Source: Flavobacteriaceae bacterium UBA6268 (GTDB taxonomy: Bacteria; Bacteroidota; Bacteroidia; Flavobacteriales; Flavobacteriaceae). Taken from it: 9,344 bases of DNA. The notes below the pieces were generated by a model that was not told the origin of the DNA, did not search any database, and saw only the letters and a program-made list of their open reading frames with translations. Position numbers and translations under genes: made by a program. This document shows positions 1 to 6,880 of this stretch, in pieces. Location of the stretch: contig DJVA01000013.1 in assembly GCA_002440705.1 (NCBI GenBank), positions 1-9,344 of the forward strand, given 5' to 3'. Every line of letters begins with the position of its first letter. The first letter of the stretch is position 1.

Positions 1-24
1 GAATGGCAGTTCAAAATTGGTCAT
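1..24 (-). CDS. possible 5' end of a gene running off the left edge
   Basis: An ATG at 24-22 opens a frame of eight codons (MTNFELPF) that is still open at the window edge. It lies 84 bases downstream of the TonB receptor stop and reads in the same direction, so it could be a further gene of the uptake locus. Eight residues cannot identify a family. The rest of the 1-108 interval shows only short frames that close quickly. This is a position to check, not an established gene. Confidence 0.25.
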
Positions 25-108
25 TGCAATCAAACTATTTCAAATCCTGAACTCATTCTAAAAAATTAAACGAAAAAACAATGCATTCGAAACAACCGCC
101 AATAATTT

Positions 109-2475
109 TTATAATTGATATTTCAGCGTAATCCCTCCATGGAAAAATGGATCCAAAGGGGCAGGGATGTAGGCGTCTTCCAACTGGTTCAAAAAGACCA
201 TGTAATAATATTGGGTTCCCAATAGGTTATCGGCACCAGCATAGGCATCTACTTCTAACTTTCCAAAACGGGCCCTGTAACCCAACTTGGCATTCAAAAG
301 TGTAAAAGACGCTGCAACATTTAAACCATCGGAGGTAAAGGGTACTTCATCTCGATAGGCTACATTGACGTTTCCATAAATGCCGGGGTTGGTGTCGAAA
401 TCGATTCCCCCATTCAACACCAACGGAGGAACACCGGCCACATCGTTGCCACTATAATCTACAGTTACTGGATTGCCATCGCCGTCCATGGATTGGTATT
501 GGTAATCGCCGTAGGTGAAATCGGAATAAGCCGCATTGACATAGGGTGCTAGGAAGCTCAAGAAACCGCTGTTGGATTGGTATGCGGTGTATTTCAACAA
601 AACTTCCAATCCTTTATTGTCCAATTCGCCCCCATTGGCTATGTAGGTGTAGGCAGTGGTATTTTCATCCAAAGGAACAGCCACTGAAGTGAACTTGTTC
701 TGGAACTTGGCCTGGAATACGGCCAATTGGTAGTGCAACTTGTTGTTGAACAGATTTCCTTTGCTTCCAAATTCAATCTGTACGCCTTCTTCTGGAATCA
801 ATCCAGTGTTGAGTTCGCCAGTCGTGGAAATAATGACGTTACCACTCACAGGCGCCTTGAAGCCTTTGCTATAGGAAGCATACAGGGATACATTTTCGTT
901 AAACACCTTGTTGATGGCGAAATGCGGGGACACCATGTCAGTATAGTTGGCAGCCACATAACTGAATTTACCCGATCCAGGGGTGGCCAAACGGTCTTCC
1001 AAGTCCAGGTACATAGAACTACTTCCTACGCCCGCAGTTAAGGAGAAGCCTTGGGGCATTTTGAGGATCCACTCACTGAACAGTGAATGTGTTTTGGACT
1101 TGGCTACTTGGTTGGTGCGCAAGGCCCCAATAATGTTGTATCCCTCTGGATTTAATGGGTCTTCGGTCATACGATATCCTGCAATTTGTGCTTTTTGTTC
1201 CTGAAACTCGAATCCGATGATTCCCGACAATGCAAAGTCGTCGCCCAAATCAAAATTCATATCGAAAGTAATTCGTGTTCCGTAATTGATGGGAGTCTTA
1301 TCGGTCCATCCCCCGGCAGAACTATTGTCTTGATTCAGCCCTGAACCAAAAACCGTGGCCGTATTGGACAACCACGAAGTAAATTTGTAGTTGTGGCTTA
1401 AGCCCGCACGGAAGCTTTTTACGGCACTGTGTGCATTGTTTTTGATGTAGCGTGGGTTGCCACTGTAATCCTCTTCTTCGTACTGTTCGATGGTCAATTC
1501 GCCTCCACGCTCGTCGTAGCTGTTACTGAAACCAAAATACGTACTTACGAATTGCTTGTCGTTGGGACGGAATTCCATCACGGCATTGATGAAATCCTTG
1601 TTGGAGGCATTGTGGTCCATGTAACCGTCAGATATTTGGTGGCCGTAATTCAGCAGCAAGGAGCTTTTTTCCTTGCCCATCTGGAACTGGGTGGTGAAAC
1701 GGGCCAAACCATAACTTCCTCCTTGCACGCTTTGGCTGATGGAAGTTTCCCCTGCCTCTGGACGGATGGTTTTTAGGTTTACCACCCCAGCAATGGCCAA
1801 CCCATACAGGGAACCTGCGGGGCCTTTGATGACATCTACACTGCCTACCGATCCAAAGTCGATATCATCCAAAAGCGTGATTCCTTCAGCATCGGTAATG
1901 GGGATGTTGTTGAAATAGACCTTGTAACCCTGTCCGTCGAAGTTGTTGGTCGCTCCTCGAAATCCCACTCCGTTCCCGTAGCCACGGATGTTAAATTGTT
2001 GACCGGAAGATACCGCTCTTCGGGTCATGAGCACTCCGGGAACATTGGAGTTGATGGCATCGTCCAAAAAGAGACCGGTACCACGTTTTAACTCGGTTTG
2101 GCGCAAACTTACCAGGGATACTGGCTTTTCAACCGCACGCTGGTCGTTGTCTTTTCTACCAACCAGTTGTACTTCGTCCAAAGTGTTTAGTGAAGGAGTG
2201 AGTTTTACGGTAAGGGCTTGGCTGCAATCGGCTACCGAGAAACTTTGTGTTTCGTAGCCTACATAGCTGATGGTGACAGTCATTCCTGCTGAACACGATA
2301 CCGAAAAGGTTCCGTCTTCATTGGTGGAAGTCATGGTATTGTTGTTTGTTTGAATTTTGGCGCCAGCCAATGGGTTGTTATTGGTAGCGTCATAAAGAGT
2401 CCCTTGCAGGTTGTCCTGGGCAAAGGCAGTCATTCCTACGCAAATAGCGATTAAGGAGTAGATTATTTTTTTCAT
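109..2475 (-). CDS. TonB-dependent outer-membrane receptor with carboxypeptidase-regulatory-like N-terminal domain
   Basis: Outer-membrane active transporter, energised by TonB-ExbBD, that imports a scarce substrate into the periplasm. The 788-residue protein has a signal peptide (residues 1-19, ending TAFA before Q20). A CarboxypepD_reg-like beta-sandwich spans about 22-105 (GTLYDATNNNPLAGAKI, then ISYVGYETQ). The plug covers about 118-238, with FNIRGYG at 161-167 and the typical VDVIKGPAGSLYG at 213-225. A 22-strand-type barrel fills the rest and ends FFHGGITLKYQL. The frame extends 12 codons further upstream to a GTG, but the ATG at 2475 begins MKKIIYSLIAICVG, a clear signal peptide, so I place the start there. 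There is no SusD-like partner, which argues against glycan uptake and for a siderophore, haem or metal-complex receptor; the plug looks most like siderophore/FecA-type receptors. The substrate is inference. The gene upstream (2863-3387) is a common companion of such receptors. Confidence 0.93.
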   Translation of the reverse strand: MKKIIYSLIAICVGMTAFAQDNLQGTLYDATNNNPLAGAKIQTNNNTMTSTNEDGTFSVSCSAGMTVTISYVGYETQSFSVADCSQALTVKLTPSLNTLDEVQLVGRKDNDQRAVEKPVSLVSLRQTELKRGTGLFLDDAINSNVPGVLMTRRAVSSGQQFNIRGYGNGVGFRGATNNFDGQGYKVYFNNIPITDAEGITLLDDIDFGSVGSVDVIKGPAGSLYGLAIAGVVNLKTIRPEAGETSISQSVQGGSYGLARFTTQFQMGKEKSSLLLNYGHQISDGYMDHNASNKDFINAVMEFRPNDKQFVSTYFGFSNSYDERGGELTIEQYEEEDYSGNPRYIKNNAHSAVKSFRAGLSHNYKFTSWLSNTATVFGSGLNQDNSSAGGWTDKTPINYGTRITFDMNFDLGDDFALSGIIGFEFQEQKAQIAGYRMTEDPLNPEGYNIIGALRTNQVAKSKTHSLFSEWILKMPQGFSLTAGVGSSSMYLDLEDRLATPGSGKFSYVAANYTDMVSPHFAINKVFNENVSLYASYSKGFKAPVSGNVIISTTGELNTGLIPEEGVQIEFGSKGNLFNNKLHYQLAVFQAKFQNKFTSVAVPLDENTTAYTYIANGGELDNKGLEVLLKYTAYQSNSGFLSFLAPYVNAAYSDFTYGDYQYQSMDGDGNPVTVDYSGNDVAGVPPLVLNGGIDFDTNPGIYGNVNVAYRDEVPFTSDGLNVAASFTLLNAKLGYRARFGKLEVDAYAGADNLLGTQYYYMVFLNQLEDAYIPAPLDPFFHGGITLKYQL

Positions 2476-2862
2476 TTCAATAAGTTTAGATTCTTGGTTA
2501 AGGGTGTGCACAACCGTCTATCCCTTCATTTTGTTGAGGTACGGTGCTTGGTATCATGGGCATACTCGAAAAACGCAATTTCCAGAAAGCGAAGACTTTA
2601 TGGGATTGAATTAAAAAGGGGGGTTGTGGGATGAAACCTAAAACTTCCTCGAATTTTATGGTAGAAACATCAGTGAAGTGATAAGTAAAAAATTAAACCA
2701 AAAAACTATCTATCCCAGCAACCGCCCACTTTTACAATCAACTTAATATGATTAATGACACAAATAGGTCATGTTTTTTATCTGTAAAAGAGATTATTAT
2801 ACATACCATAGGTGTCCCCAATTGAATAAATCATTCGGGAAAATGTTGCGGTATTCGGTATG
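2476..2862 (-). other. 387-base untranslated gap upstream of the TonB receptor
   Basis: No coding frame of interest is visible on either strand. On the minus strand it separates the accessory gene stop from the receptor start. It is AT-rich and has a C-run (minus strand) at about 2619-2624, followed by T-rich sequence. I looked for a cobalamin riboswitch (B12 box), a TPP thi-box and an exact TTTG-N19-TAnnTTTG promoter and found no convincing match. The length suggests that the receptor has its own promoter and a long leader, but the elements cannot be placed by eye. Confidence 0.5.
2502..2515. promoter_or_regulatory. imperfect palindrome 27 bases before the TonB receptor start
   Basis: The 14-base element centres on the perfect 8-base palindrome TGTGCACA (2505-2512). 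GG and CC pair outside one mismatched position, so the arms are GGgTGTG and CACAaCC. It lies in the receptor leader just upstream of the ATG at 2475. Dyads of this kind can be operator sites, but one short palindrome may also occur by chance, and no regulator gene is present in the window. Confidence 0.2.
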
Positions 2863-3387
2863 CTAAACTTCTTGGGGTGGCGGACTGGTGATGTCCAGAA
2901 TGATGGAATGATAATGGTTGGCGTAGTTGAAAATACAGGTGGAACGATCTTCAAAGACCAAAGGATCCTCCATGTAAGGGGAGTTGGGTATTTTGAAGAC
3001 CATCTGAGAGAACTTTACAGATAAGGCACTTTCGCTCCGCTGATCTTTGGAATTTTCTTGCTTGTGAAGATACGCCGCAATCAGCGCGTGCTCTTTTTCA
3101 TCCGGAAGGACGTGGTACACGGTATGGCTTCCATTGTGCTCCGTCCGGACGATATCGTACAATTCTCCTTGAAAGTAAAATTCATTTCGGTCTTTCCACT
3201 GCAGGGCCTTGTTGTTGTCAGAGGTGATTTCGATACGCACCAGGTCGGATTCCGAAACGCCTGCTCTGATGCGTTGCTTGACTTCCCTGCGAAGCTGTCG
3301 TTGCTCCACTTTTACCAAAAGGTGATACCCGCCTAGGTTAAAGGTGAAAGCCAAGAGCAGGGCAAGCGCGGCAACTTTTTTCAACAC
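2863..3387 (-). CDS. conserved Bacteroidota membrane-anchored protein of unknown function, TonB-receptor companion
   Basis: The function is not known. From the GTG at 3387 the protein has 174 residues: VLKKVAALALLLAF, a single N-terminal hydrophobic segment (about 3-16) running into FNLGGYHLLV, then a basic, charged stretch (EQRQLRREVKQRIRAG). A soluble beta-rich domain follows with QWKDRNEFYFQGELYDIV, and the C-terminus is ITSPPPQEV. The layout (hydrophobic leader, FNxGGY, a W-x-D/E-x-x-EF-x-x-x-G-x-x-YD motif and a short Pro-rich end) matches a widespread family of Bacteroidota hypothetical proteins often found beside TonB-dependent receptors; I recognise this by pattern only. The frame is open to a TTG at 3462, but a promoter-like element (3408-3438) lies inside that extension, and family members start with a short positive leader, so GTG 3387 is preferred. 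The protein probably sits in the inner membrane with its domain in the periplasm. Confidence 0.72.
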   Translation of the reverse strand: MLKKVAALALLLAFTFNLGGYHLLVKVEQRQLRREVKQRIRAGVSESDLVRIEITSDNNKALQWKDRNEFYFQGELYDIVRTEHNGSHTVYHVLPDEKEHALIAAYLHKQENSKDQRSESALSVKFSQMVFKIPNSPYMEDPLVFEDRSTCIFNYANHYHSIILDITSPPPQEV

Positions 3388-3407
3388 ATGGTTCTTTAGA
3401 AGTGCTG

Positions 3408-3438
3408 CTAAAGTAGTAAAGAAAGCATAGAATGCAAA
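3408..3438 (-). promoter_or_regulatory. Bacteroidota-type promoter of the TonB-companion gene
   Basis: On the minus strand TTTG (3438-3435) is followed after exactly 19 bases by TACTTTAG (3415-3408). This fits the Bacteroidota sigma factor consensus TTTG-N19-TAnnTTTG with one mismatch in the -7 box. Transcription would begin near 3400-3403, leaving a leader of about 15 bases before the GTG at 3387. That supports the shorter start for the downstream gene. Confidence 0.55.
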
Positions 3439-3499
3439 GAAATGCCCTTTAATTTGCAGCAAGTTATTTGCCTCATTGGTTGTAGTTTTTCAATTCCTT

Positions 3500-3928
3500 T
3501 CAAAGTGAATTTACATAGGTGCGGTAATGGTCCAAAATGGCCTGCCAACCGTTTCTCTGGAGGTCCATCGGATTTTGAGTCTCTGGTTCAAAGGTTACGG
3601 AGACTGCGGTTTCGTTCGCCGAAGGCGAAAATAATACCGTTACCTTTCGTCCATCTGCAATCGTAAAGCTTAGTTTTTTATGCACAACAACCTCGTCGTA
3701 GGTAGCCTCAAAGTCGAATCCAAAACTACCGTCCTTGGCTTCCATACGGGCACAATAGCTTCCGCCGATTTGTCAATCGTTTTCCACCTTGGGGCAGTGC
3801 CAAGAGGGATCGGCGAAATTCCATTGGGTAATGTGGTGGGGCTGGGTGTAACAGTTCCAAGCTTTTTCAACATCAGTTGCAAGATTGGTTTGTACGGTGA
3901 TGGTTTGGTTTTCTTTGGATGGGCTCAT
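3500..3928 (-). pseudogene. SRPBCC / AHSA1-domain protein interrupted by an in-frame TGA
   Basis: Reading from the ATG at 3928 gives MSPSKENQTITVQTNLATDV and then KAWNCYTQPHHITQWNFA. After codon 51 a TGA at 3775-3773 interrupts the same frame, which then continues QIGGSYCARMEAKDGSFGFD and runs to a TGA at 3502-3500. Without the stop the product would be 142 residues, the normal size for AHSA1-like SRPBCC proteins (helix-grip fold, hydrophobic ligand cavity). The family hallmarks are present on both sides: W...ITQWNFA.PSWHCP, GGSY..RMEAKDGSFGFDF and a C-terminal W..IL..Y helix. Both halves keep the same frame and still look coding, so the lesion is recent or a base-call error. Restart at the internal ATG (3745) would give only an 81-residue half domain. 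The gene follows the cupin gene by 47 bases and is probably the last gene of the cluster that starts at 5389. Confidence 0.82.
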
Positions 3929-3975
3929 GAGATTGTTTTTAAGAATTATTCCTTAATCAGGTTTAATTGGTTCGA

Positions 3976-4485
3976 TCAGCTACGGGTAAGCCGTTCGATA
4001 AGTGTGGAGTGTTTGGGAAATTGTTTGCTTAAAGTACTGCGCTGCGCCAGTTCAAAATCCTCAAAACTGAACCCAGGGGAAACCGTGCAGCCCAGTAGGG
4101 TGTATTGATTGGAATCCCGAACTTCAGCAGCAAACCAGCTGCCACCTGGTACGACAAACTGCGGGGTGGCTTCATCCAACAACGGACTACCAATAAGGTG
4201 TTTGGAATACACCCCCGATGGGGTAATGACGTGGAGCAGGAGGGGAGCCCCTTCGTAAAAATGCCATACCTCGTCCTGATGTATGCGGTGAAAGGCCGAA
4301 AAATTCTCGGAGGTCAATAAAAAATAGATGCAAGTAGCATAGTTTCTCGCACTCTGATACGGGCCGTCCAAACAGGGGACATCAATGCTTCCGACACTGC
4401 GATAGGTTTCCCGAAAGAAACCTCCTTCCGGGTGGGGTTGAAGGTTCAATTGTTGGACCAGTTGGGCAACTTGTGGGTGGTTCAT
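3976..4485 (-). CDS. cupin superfamily protein, DUF985 (Cupin_5) family
   Basis: A single-domain beta-barrel cupin of 169 residues, the normal length for DUF985 proteins such as yeast YML079w, whose biochemical role is unsettled. Family motifs are clear: the N-terminal helix and HPEGGFFRETYRS (18-30), ATCIYFLL (50-57), the central AFHRIHQDEVWHFYEGAPLL (64-83) with the likely metal or ligand-binding His/Glu residues, PQFVVPGGSWFAAE (108-121) and LLGCTVSPGFSFEDFELA (130-147). The ATG at 4485 overlaps the upstream acetyltransferase stop in the arrangement TAATG, which indicates translational coupling. A small-molecule (sugar or nucleotide-sugar-like) ligand has been suggested for the fold; no substrate can be read from this sequence. 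Confidence 0.9.
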   Translation of the reverse strand: MNHPQVAQLVQQLNLQPHPEGGFFRETYRSVGSIDVPCLDGPYQSARNYATCIYFLLTSENFSAFHRIHQDEVWHFYEGAPLLLHVITPSGVYSKHLIGSPLLDEATPQFVVPGGSWFAAEVRDSNQYTLLGCTVSPGFSFEDFELAQRSTLSKQFPKHSTLIERLTRS

Positions 4486-4922
4486 TAAGCGGGTAATTTG
4501 AGGTCCAGTATTTTTTGATCTTTTATCACTTCAAAGCCCAATGCCTCGTAAAAACGATGGCTTTCCGCACGTACAACATTACTGCGCACCCTAACGGTCC
4601 TACAATGCACGGTTTTTGCCCATGCTATAGCGGTATGGACCAATAGTTTTCCAATGCCTTGGTTGCGGTTGTTCTGGTTCACCACCAAACCTCCGATTTC
4701 CACAAAGGGATCGGATTCCAACCGCAGGGAATATACTGCATGAATCCAGCCTAGCACCATCCCGTTTGCTTCGGCCACGAAGCCCTTGTGGTCGGGATTC
4801 TTCAAAACAAGGCGAATCCTTTCCTCCATTAGTTGGGGACGGGTGGCGTAGCCCAGTTGTCCGGAGAGTTTGGCAAGGGTTTCGGCATCTTTCAGCAAAA
4901 CAGGTCTTATGGATAAGTTCAT
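4485..4922 (-). CDS. GNAT family N-acetyltransferase
   Basis: Transfers an acetyl group from acetyl-CoA to an amine on an unidentified small molecule or protein. The 145-residue single domain shows the N-terminal SIRPVLLKDAETLAKLS, a GMVLGWIHA strand (54-62), motif A VNQNNRNQGIGKLLVHTA (81-98) with the Q-x-x-G-x-G/A-type pyrophosphate loop around residues 85-92, and motif B with RAESHRFYEALGFEVI (118-133). The ATG at 4922 lies 23 bases after the EamA stop, and its TAA shares one base with the cupin start, so it is the middle gene of a cotranscribed run. The substrate is unknown; family resemblance to aminoglycoside or aminoalkylphosphonate acetyltransferases is only general. Confidence 0.92.
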   Translation of the reverse strand: MNLSIRPVLLKDAETLAKLSGQLGYATRPQLMEERIRLVLKNPDHKGFVAEANGMVLGWIHAVYSLRLESDPFVEIGGLVVNQNNRNQGIGKLLVHTAIAWAKTVHCRTVRVRSNVVRAESHRFYEALGFEVIKDQKILDLKLPA

Positions 4923-4945
4923 GGAAAGGTATTATATGGTTTCTT

Positions 4946-5389
4946 TCACTTCCACACCAATACTACAATGCCTGCCAGGACCAGGCCCCCTCCAAGCAGT
5001 ACTTGGGGTTTTAGGGGTTCTTTCAGCAGTAAAAACGAAAGCGCCAAGGTCACCACAATACTCGCCTTATCGATGGTGGCGACGTAGGTCACCAATCCGT
5101 CCTTTAGGGCCCTAAAATAGAAGAGCCAGCTTAAGTATGCGGTCACGCCAGAGGCAACCAGAAACAACACGTGCCTACGGGTAAGGGAGGAAATTTCGGA
5201 GAAGGAGTTTCCCAAAAAGGCCGTGAGGAGCACGAGCACAAAAATGATGGCGGTGCGGATGACGAGCCCGAGGTCGGCATTGACGCGTTCCAATCCATAC
5301 TTGGCAAAAATGGCGGTGACGCCTGCAAAAACCATCGATAAGATGGCATAGGTGATCCAGGATTCCATGGGTTTGTTGTTGGTTTTCAT
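4946..5389 (-). CDS. EamA family transporter, single-domain (half-size)
   Basis: Inner-membrane drug/metabolite transporter superfamily protein. Its 147 residues contain about five hydrophobic helices (about 11-29, 39-59, 72-93, 98-122 and 127-146) and the family signature YFRALKDGLVTYVATI (91-106), followed by SFLLLKEPL (118-126). Canonical EamA exporters have two such domains (about 300 residues). A single-domain form is common in bacteria and is expected to work as a dimer, as in small multidrug resistance proteins; that is inference from the family. The start is the ATG at 5389; an in-frame ATG at codon 8 would also give a complete first helix. It is the first gene of the EamA-GNAT-cupin-SRPBCC run, 46 bases after the deaminase gene. 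The substrate is unknown. Confidence 0.9.
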   Translation of the reverse strand: MKTNNKPMESWITYAILSMVFAGVTAIFAKYGLERVNADLGLVIRTAIIFVLVLLTAFLGNSFSEISSLTRRHVLFLVASGVTAYLSWLFYFRALKDGLVTYVATIDKASIVVTLALSFLLLKEPLKPQVLLGGGLVLAGIVVLVWK

Positions 5390-5435
5390 TGAAAGAATAC
5401 TTTAAGCCTTTACGAACTTGATTAAAACACCATAT

Positions 5436-6317
5436 TTAGTACCTTCTTCTACGGGGAGATTGTGCTCTACTCGATGAGCCCGCCCCTTTTCGGTTACCAC
5501 TCAATGGGTCAAAGTCACTTTCATAATAGGCATCATAGTCTGCCTCTGATTCGGCTTCGGATTGATCGCTATCCCTTCTGCTGAAATCAACAGCATCCCG
5601 ATGGTAATCAAAGGAATAAGCCACATCTCCCGAACCTCCCATAATTGCAGGTACTGAAGTGTGCTCGCAGTCGTGTCCGGATCTGTCACATGGTGACCGT
5701 TCGGAATACATACTCAAAACCTGAAATTGTTCTGGAGGAAATTCCGCCTGTATCGACTCTAAGAGCATTCGTTCGGAATGGTAGTTATGTCCTCCCTTAA
5801 TGTATCCTTGATTTTTACGGGTAAGGTAAACAATCTGTCCAGTAGATTTATTGAGTAATTTAACCGTGGCCACATTGGCACCATCGGTCATGGAAGGCTT
5901 TAAACGACGCTGTTTCCTAGCATGGCGCGATCTGGAACTGGAACTCCAGTTTACTTGGGTTCGAGTGGTGCCAGAGGGAGGAACGAGTCCATTTTCTTCC
6001 ATTTGTTCTTGGGTATAACCCCCCAAAATTTCAGGAAGGTACCTTCTTGGGTTTAACCTTCCCAAGGATTCCCATCCCAATAGTTGCAAAGGCTGTTGAC
6101 TGGTCATTGGGCCCTGTCTTTGTGAATTGTTTTTAGGGGATACTTGCCCGATTTGTTTTGCGCTTTGGACGGCTTGCTGCAGTTTCAATTGGGCCACCGT
6201 TTTAGGTCTATTATCCAAAAGGTGCAAGGCATGAGGACGGTTATTTGATTTTTTGGAAAGCCCAAGGGAAATCGATTTTTTTTGGTATTTAGGAGTTTTG
6301 TCTGAATGGGAAAACAT
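5436..6317 (-). CDS. putative deaminase-domain toxin/effector with contractile-injection-cargo-like N-terminus
   Basis: A 293-residue protein with no signal peptide or membrane segment. Residues 31-50 contain LHLLDNRPKTVAQLKLQQAV, close to the (D)NRPEAxAQ(R/L)KLQ motif seen near the N-termini of DUF4157-type and other cargo proteins of extracellular contractile injection systems. A Gln/Ser-rich linker follows. Residues 149-222 look like a cytidine-deaminase-fold toxin domain: beta-hairpin VATVKLLNKSTGQIVYLTRK (149-168), HSE at 180-182 (HxE zinc ligand and proton shuttle) and YSERSPCDRSGHDC (204-217) with the PC...C zinc cysteines C210 and C217, spaced more widely than the usual PCxxC. It would deaminate a base in nucleic acid or free nucleotides, probably in a target cell; the substrate is unknown. 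The tail is acidic (about 249-270) and then basic, ending RRRRY. A YwqJ- or XOO_2897-like deaminase subfamily is possible. No adjacent immunity gene is recognisable. Confidence 0.72.
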   Translation of the reverse strand: MFSHSDKTPKYQKKSISLGLSKKSNNRPHALHLLDNRPKTVAQLKLQQAVQSAKQIGQVSPKNNSQRQGPMTSQQPLQLLGWESLGRLNPRRYLPEILGGYTQEQMEENGLVPPSGTTRTQVNWSSSSRSRHARKQRRLKPSMTDGANVATVKLLNKSTGQIVYLTRKNQGYIKGGHNYHSERMLLESIQAEFPPEQFQVLSMYSERSPCDRSGHDCEHTSVPAIMGGSGDVAYSFDYHRDAVDFSRRDSDQSEAESEADYDAYYESDFDPLSGNRKGAGSSSRAQSPRRRRY

Positions 6318-6390
6318 AGATTGGATAAAATCAATACCTTTTAAAGATACTGTTTTTCTTTGAGTTATTCATTCATTATTACTATGAAGC

Positions 6391-6771
6391 TTATCTTGTC
6401 ATTATCGAGTCTAGGATGGATACTGCTATAGCTAATAAGAACGGAACCGAATTGACCAGCGGACTCCCAATCGTGCGGTTGCCCACCAGGAACTCGTACC
6501 AATGCACCCCCGCAAACAACAGAAAAAACAACAAGTAGACATATTGGAGCTTCCGGCCTTCCTTTGGATGGAATGCCGACCAAAGCAACAACAGACCAAT
6601 AGGAGTCACCGCTGCGCCCAGCTCCATAGTGGCATGGATTAGTGCTTTTAAAGCGGAGGACGACCCTGAAACGGCATACTGAGGAAAAACCAATCCTATG
6701 AATCCACCAATGGTGAATACCATTCCGAGGATTCCGTAGAGTAGGGATTTAATCAATTCAAATCGGGTCAT
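6391..6771 (-). CDS. small four-helix membrane protein of unknown function
   Basis: A 126-residue protein with four hydrophobic segments at about 8-30, 42-65, 75-96 and 104-122, and short polar loops (HPKEGRK at 68-74, GNRTIGSP at 97-104). I do not recognise a named family with confidence; the layout resembles the many small DoxX/DUF-type Bacteroidota inner-membrane proteins. The start is the ATG at 6771. It ends 73 bases before the deaminase gene and may be cotranscribed with it, but nothing else links them. Deaminase-toxin immunity proteins are usually soluble, so an immunity role is possible but not favoured. Confidence 0.75.
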   Translation of the reverse strand: MTRFELIKSLLYGILGMVFTIGGFIGLVFPQYAVSGSSSALKALIHATMELGAAVTPIGLLLLWSAFHPKEGRKLQYVYLLFFLLFAGVHWYEFLVGNRTIGSPLVNSVPFLLAIAVSILDSIMTR

Positions 6772-6880
6772 GGGCTATATATTTTAAAATCCATCGGTAT
6801 TTCTTTGCTAACTCTTACTTAAGAAGCCAAGCTTCCTGTGTTCCTTTAAAAATTCGATTCAGCCCCTGGCTTTACCCGTT

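Noticed and set aside
2702..2745. possible B12-box-like element in the receptor leader
   Set aside because: Only a few bases resemble the cobalamin-riboswitch box, and the remaining conserved segments and core stems are absent.
2796..2801. TATAAT on the minus strand
   Set aside because: It matches the proteobacterial -10 box, but Bacteroidota use a different consensus, and no matching -35 sits at 17 bases.
3773..3775. selenocysteine or TGA-sense recoding in the SRPBCC gene
   Set aside because: No selenocysteine insertion structure is evident, relatives have an ordinary residue there, and all other genes in the window use the standard code.
3680..4108. 142-codon open frame on the plus strand
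   Set aside because: It lies antisense to the SRPBCC and cupin genes, both of which have clear family motifs, and its translation has no recognisable motif.
6823..6835. GAAGC-CAA-GCTTC hairpin after the lipoprotein pair
   Set aside because: The stem is 5 bp with a three-base loop and no T-run follows on the coding strand, so it does not read as a terminator.
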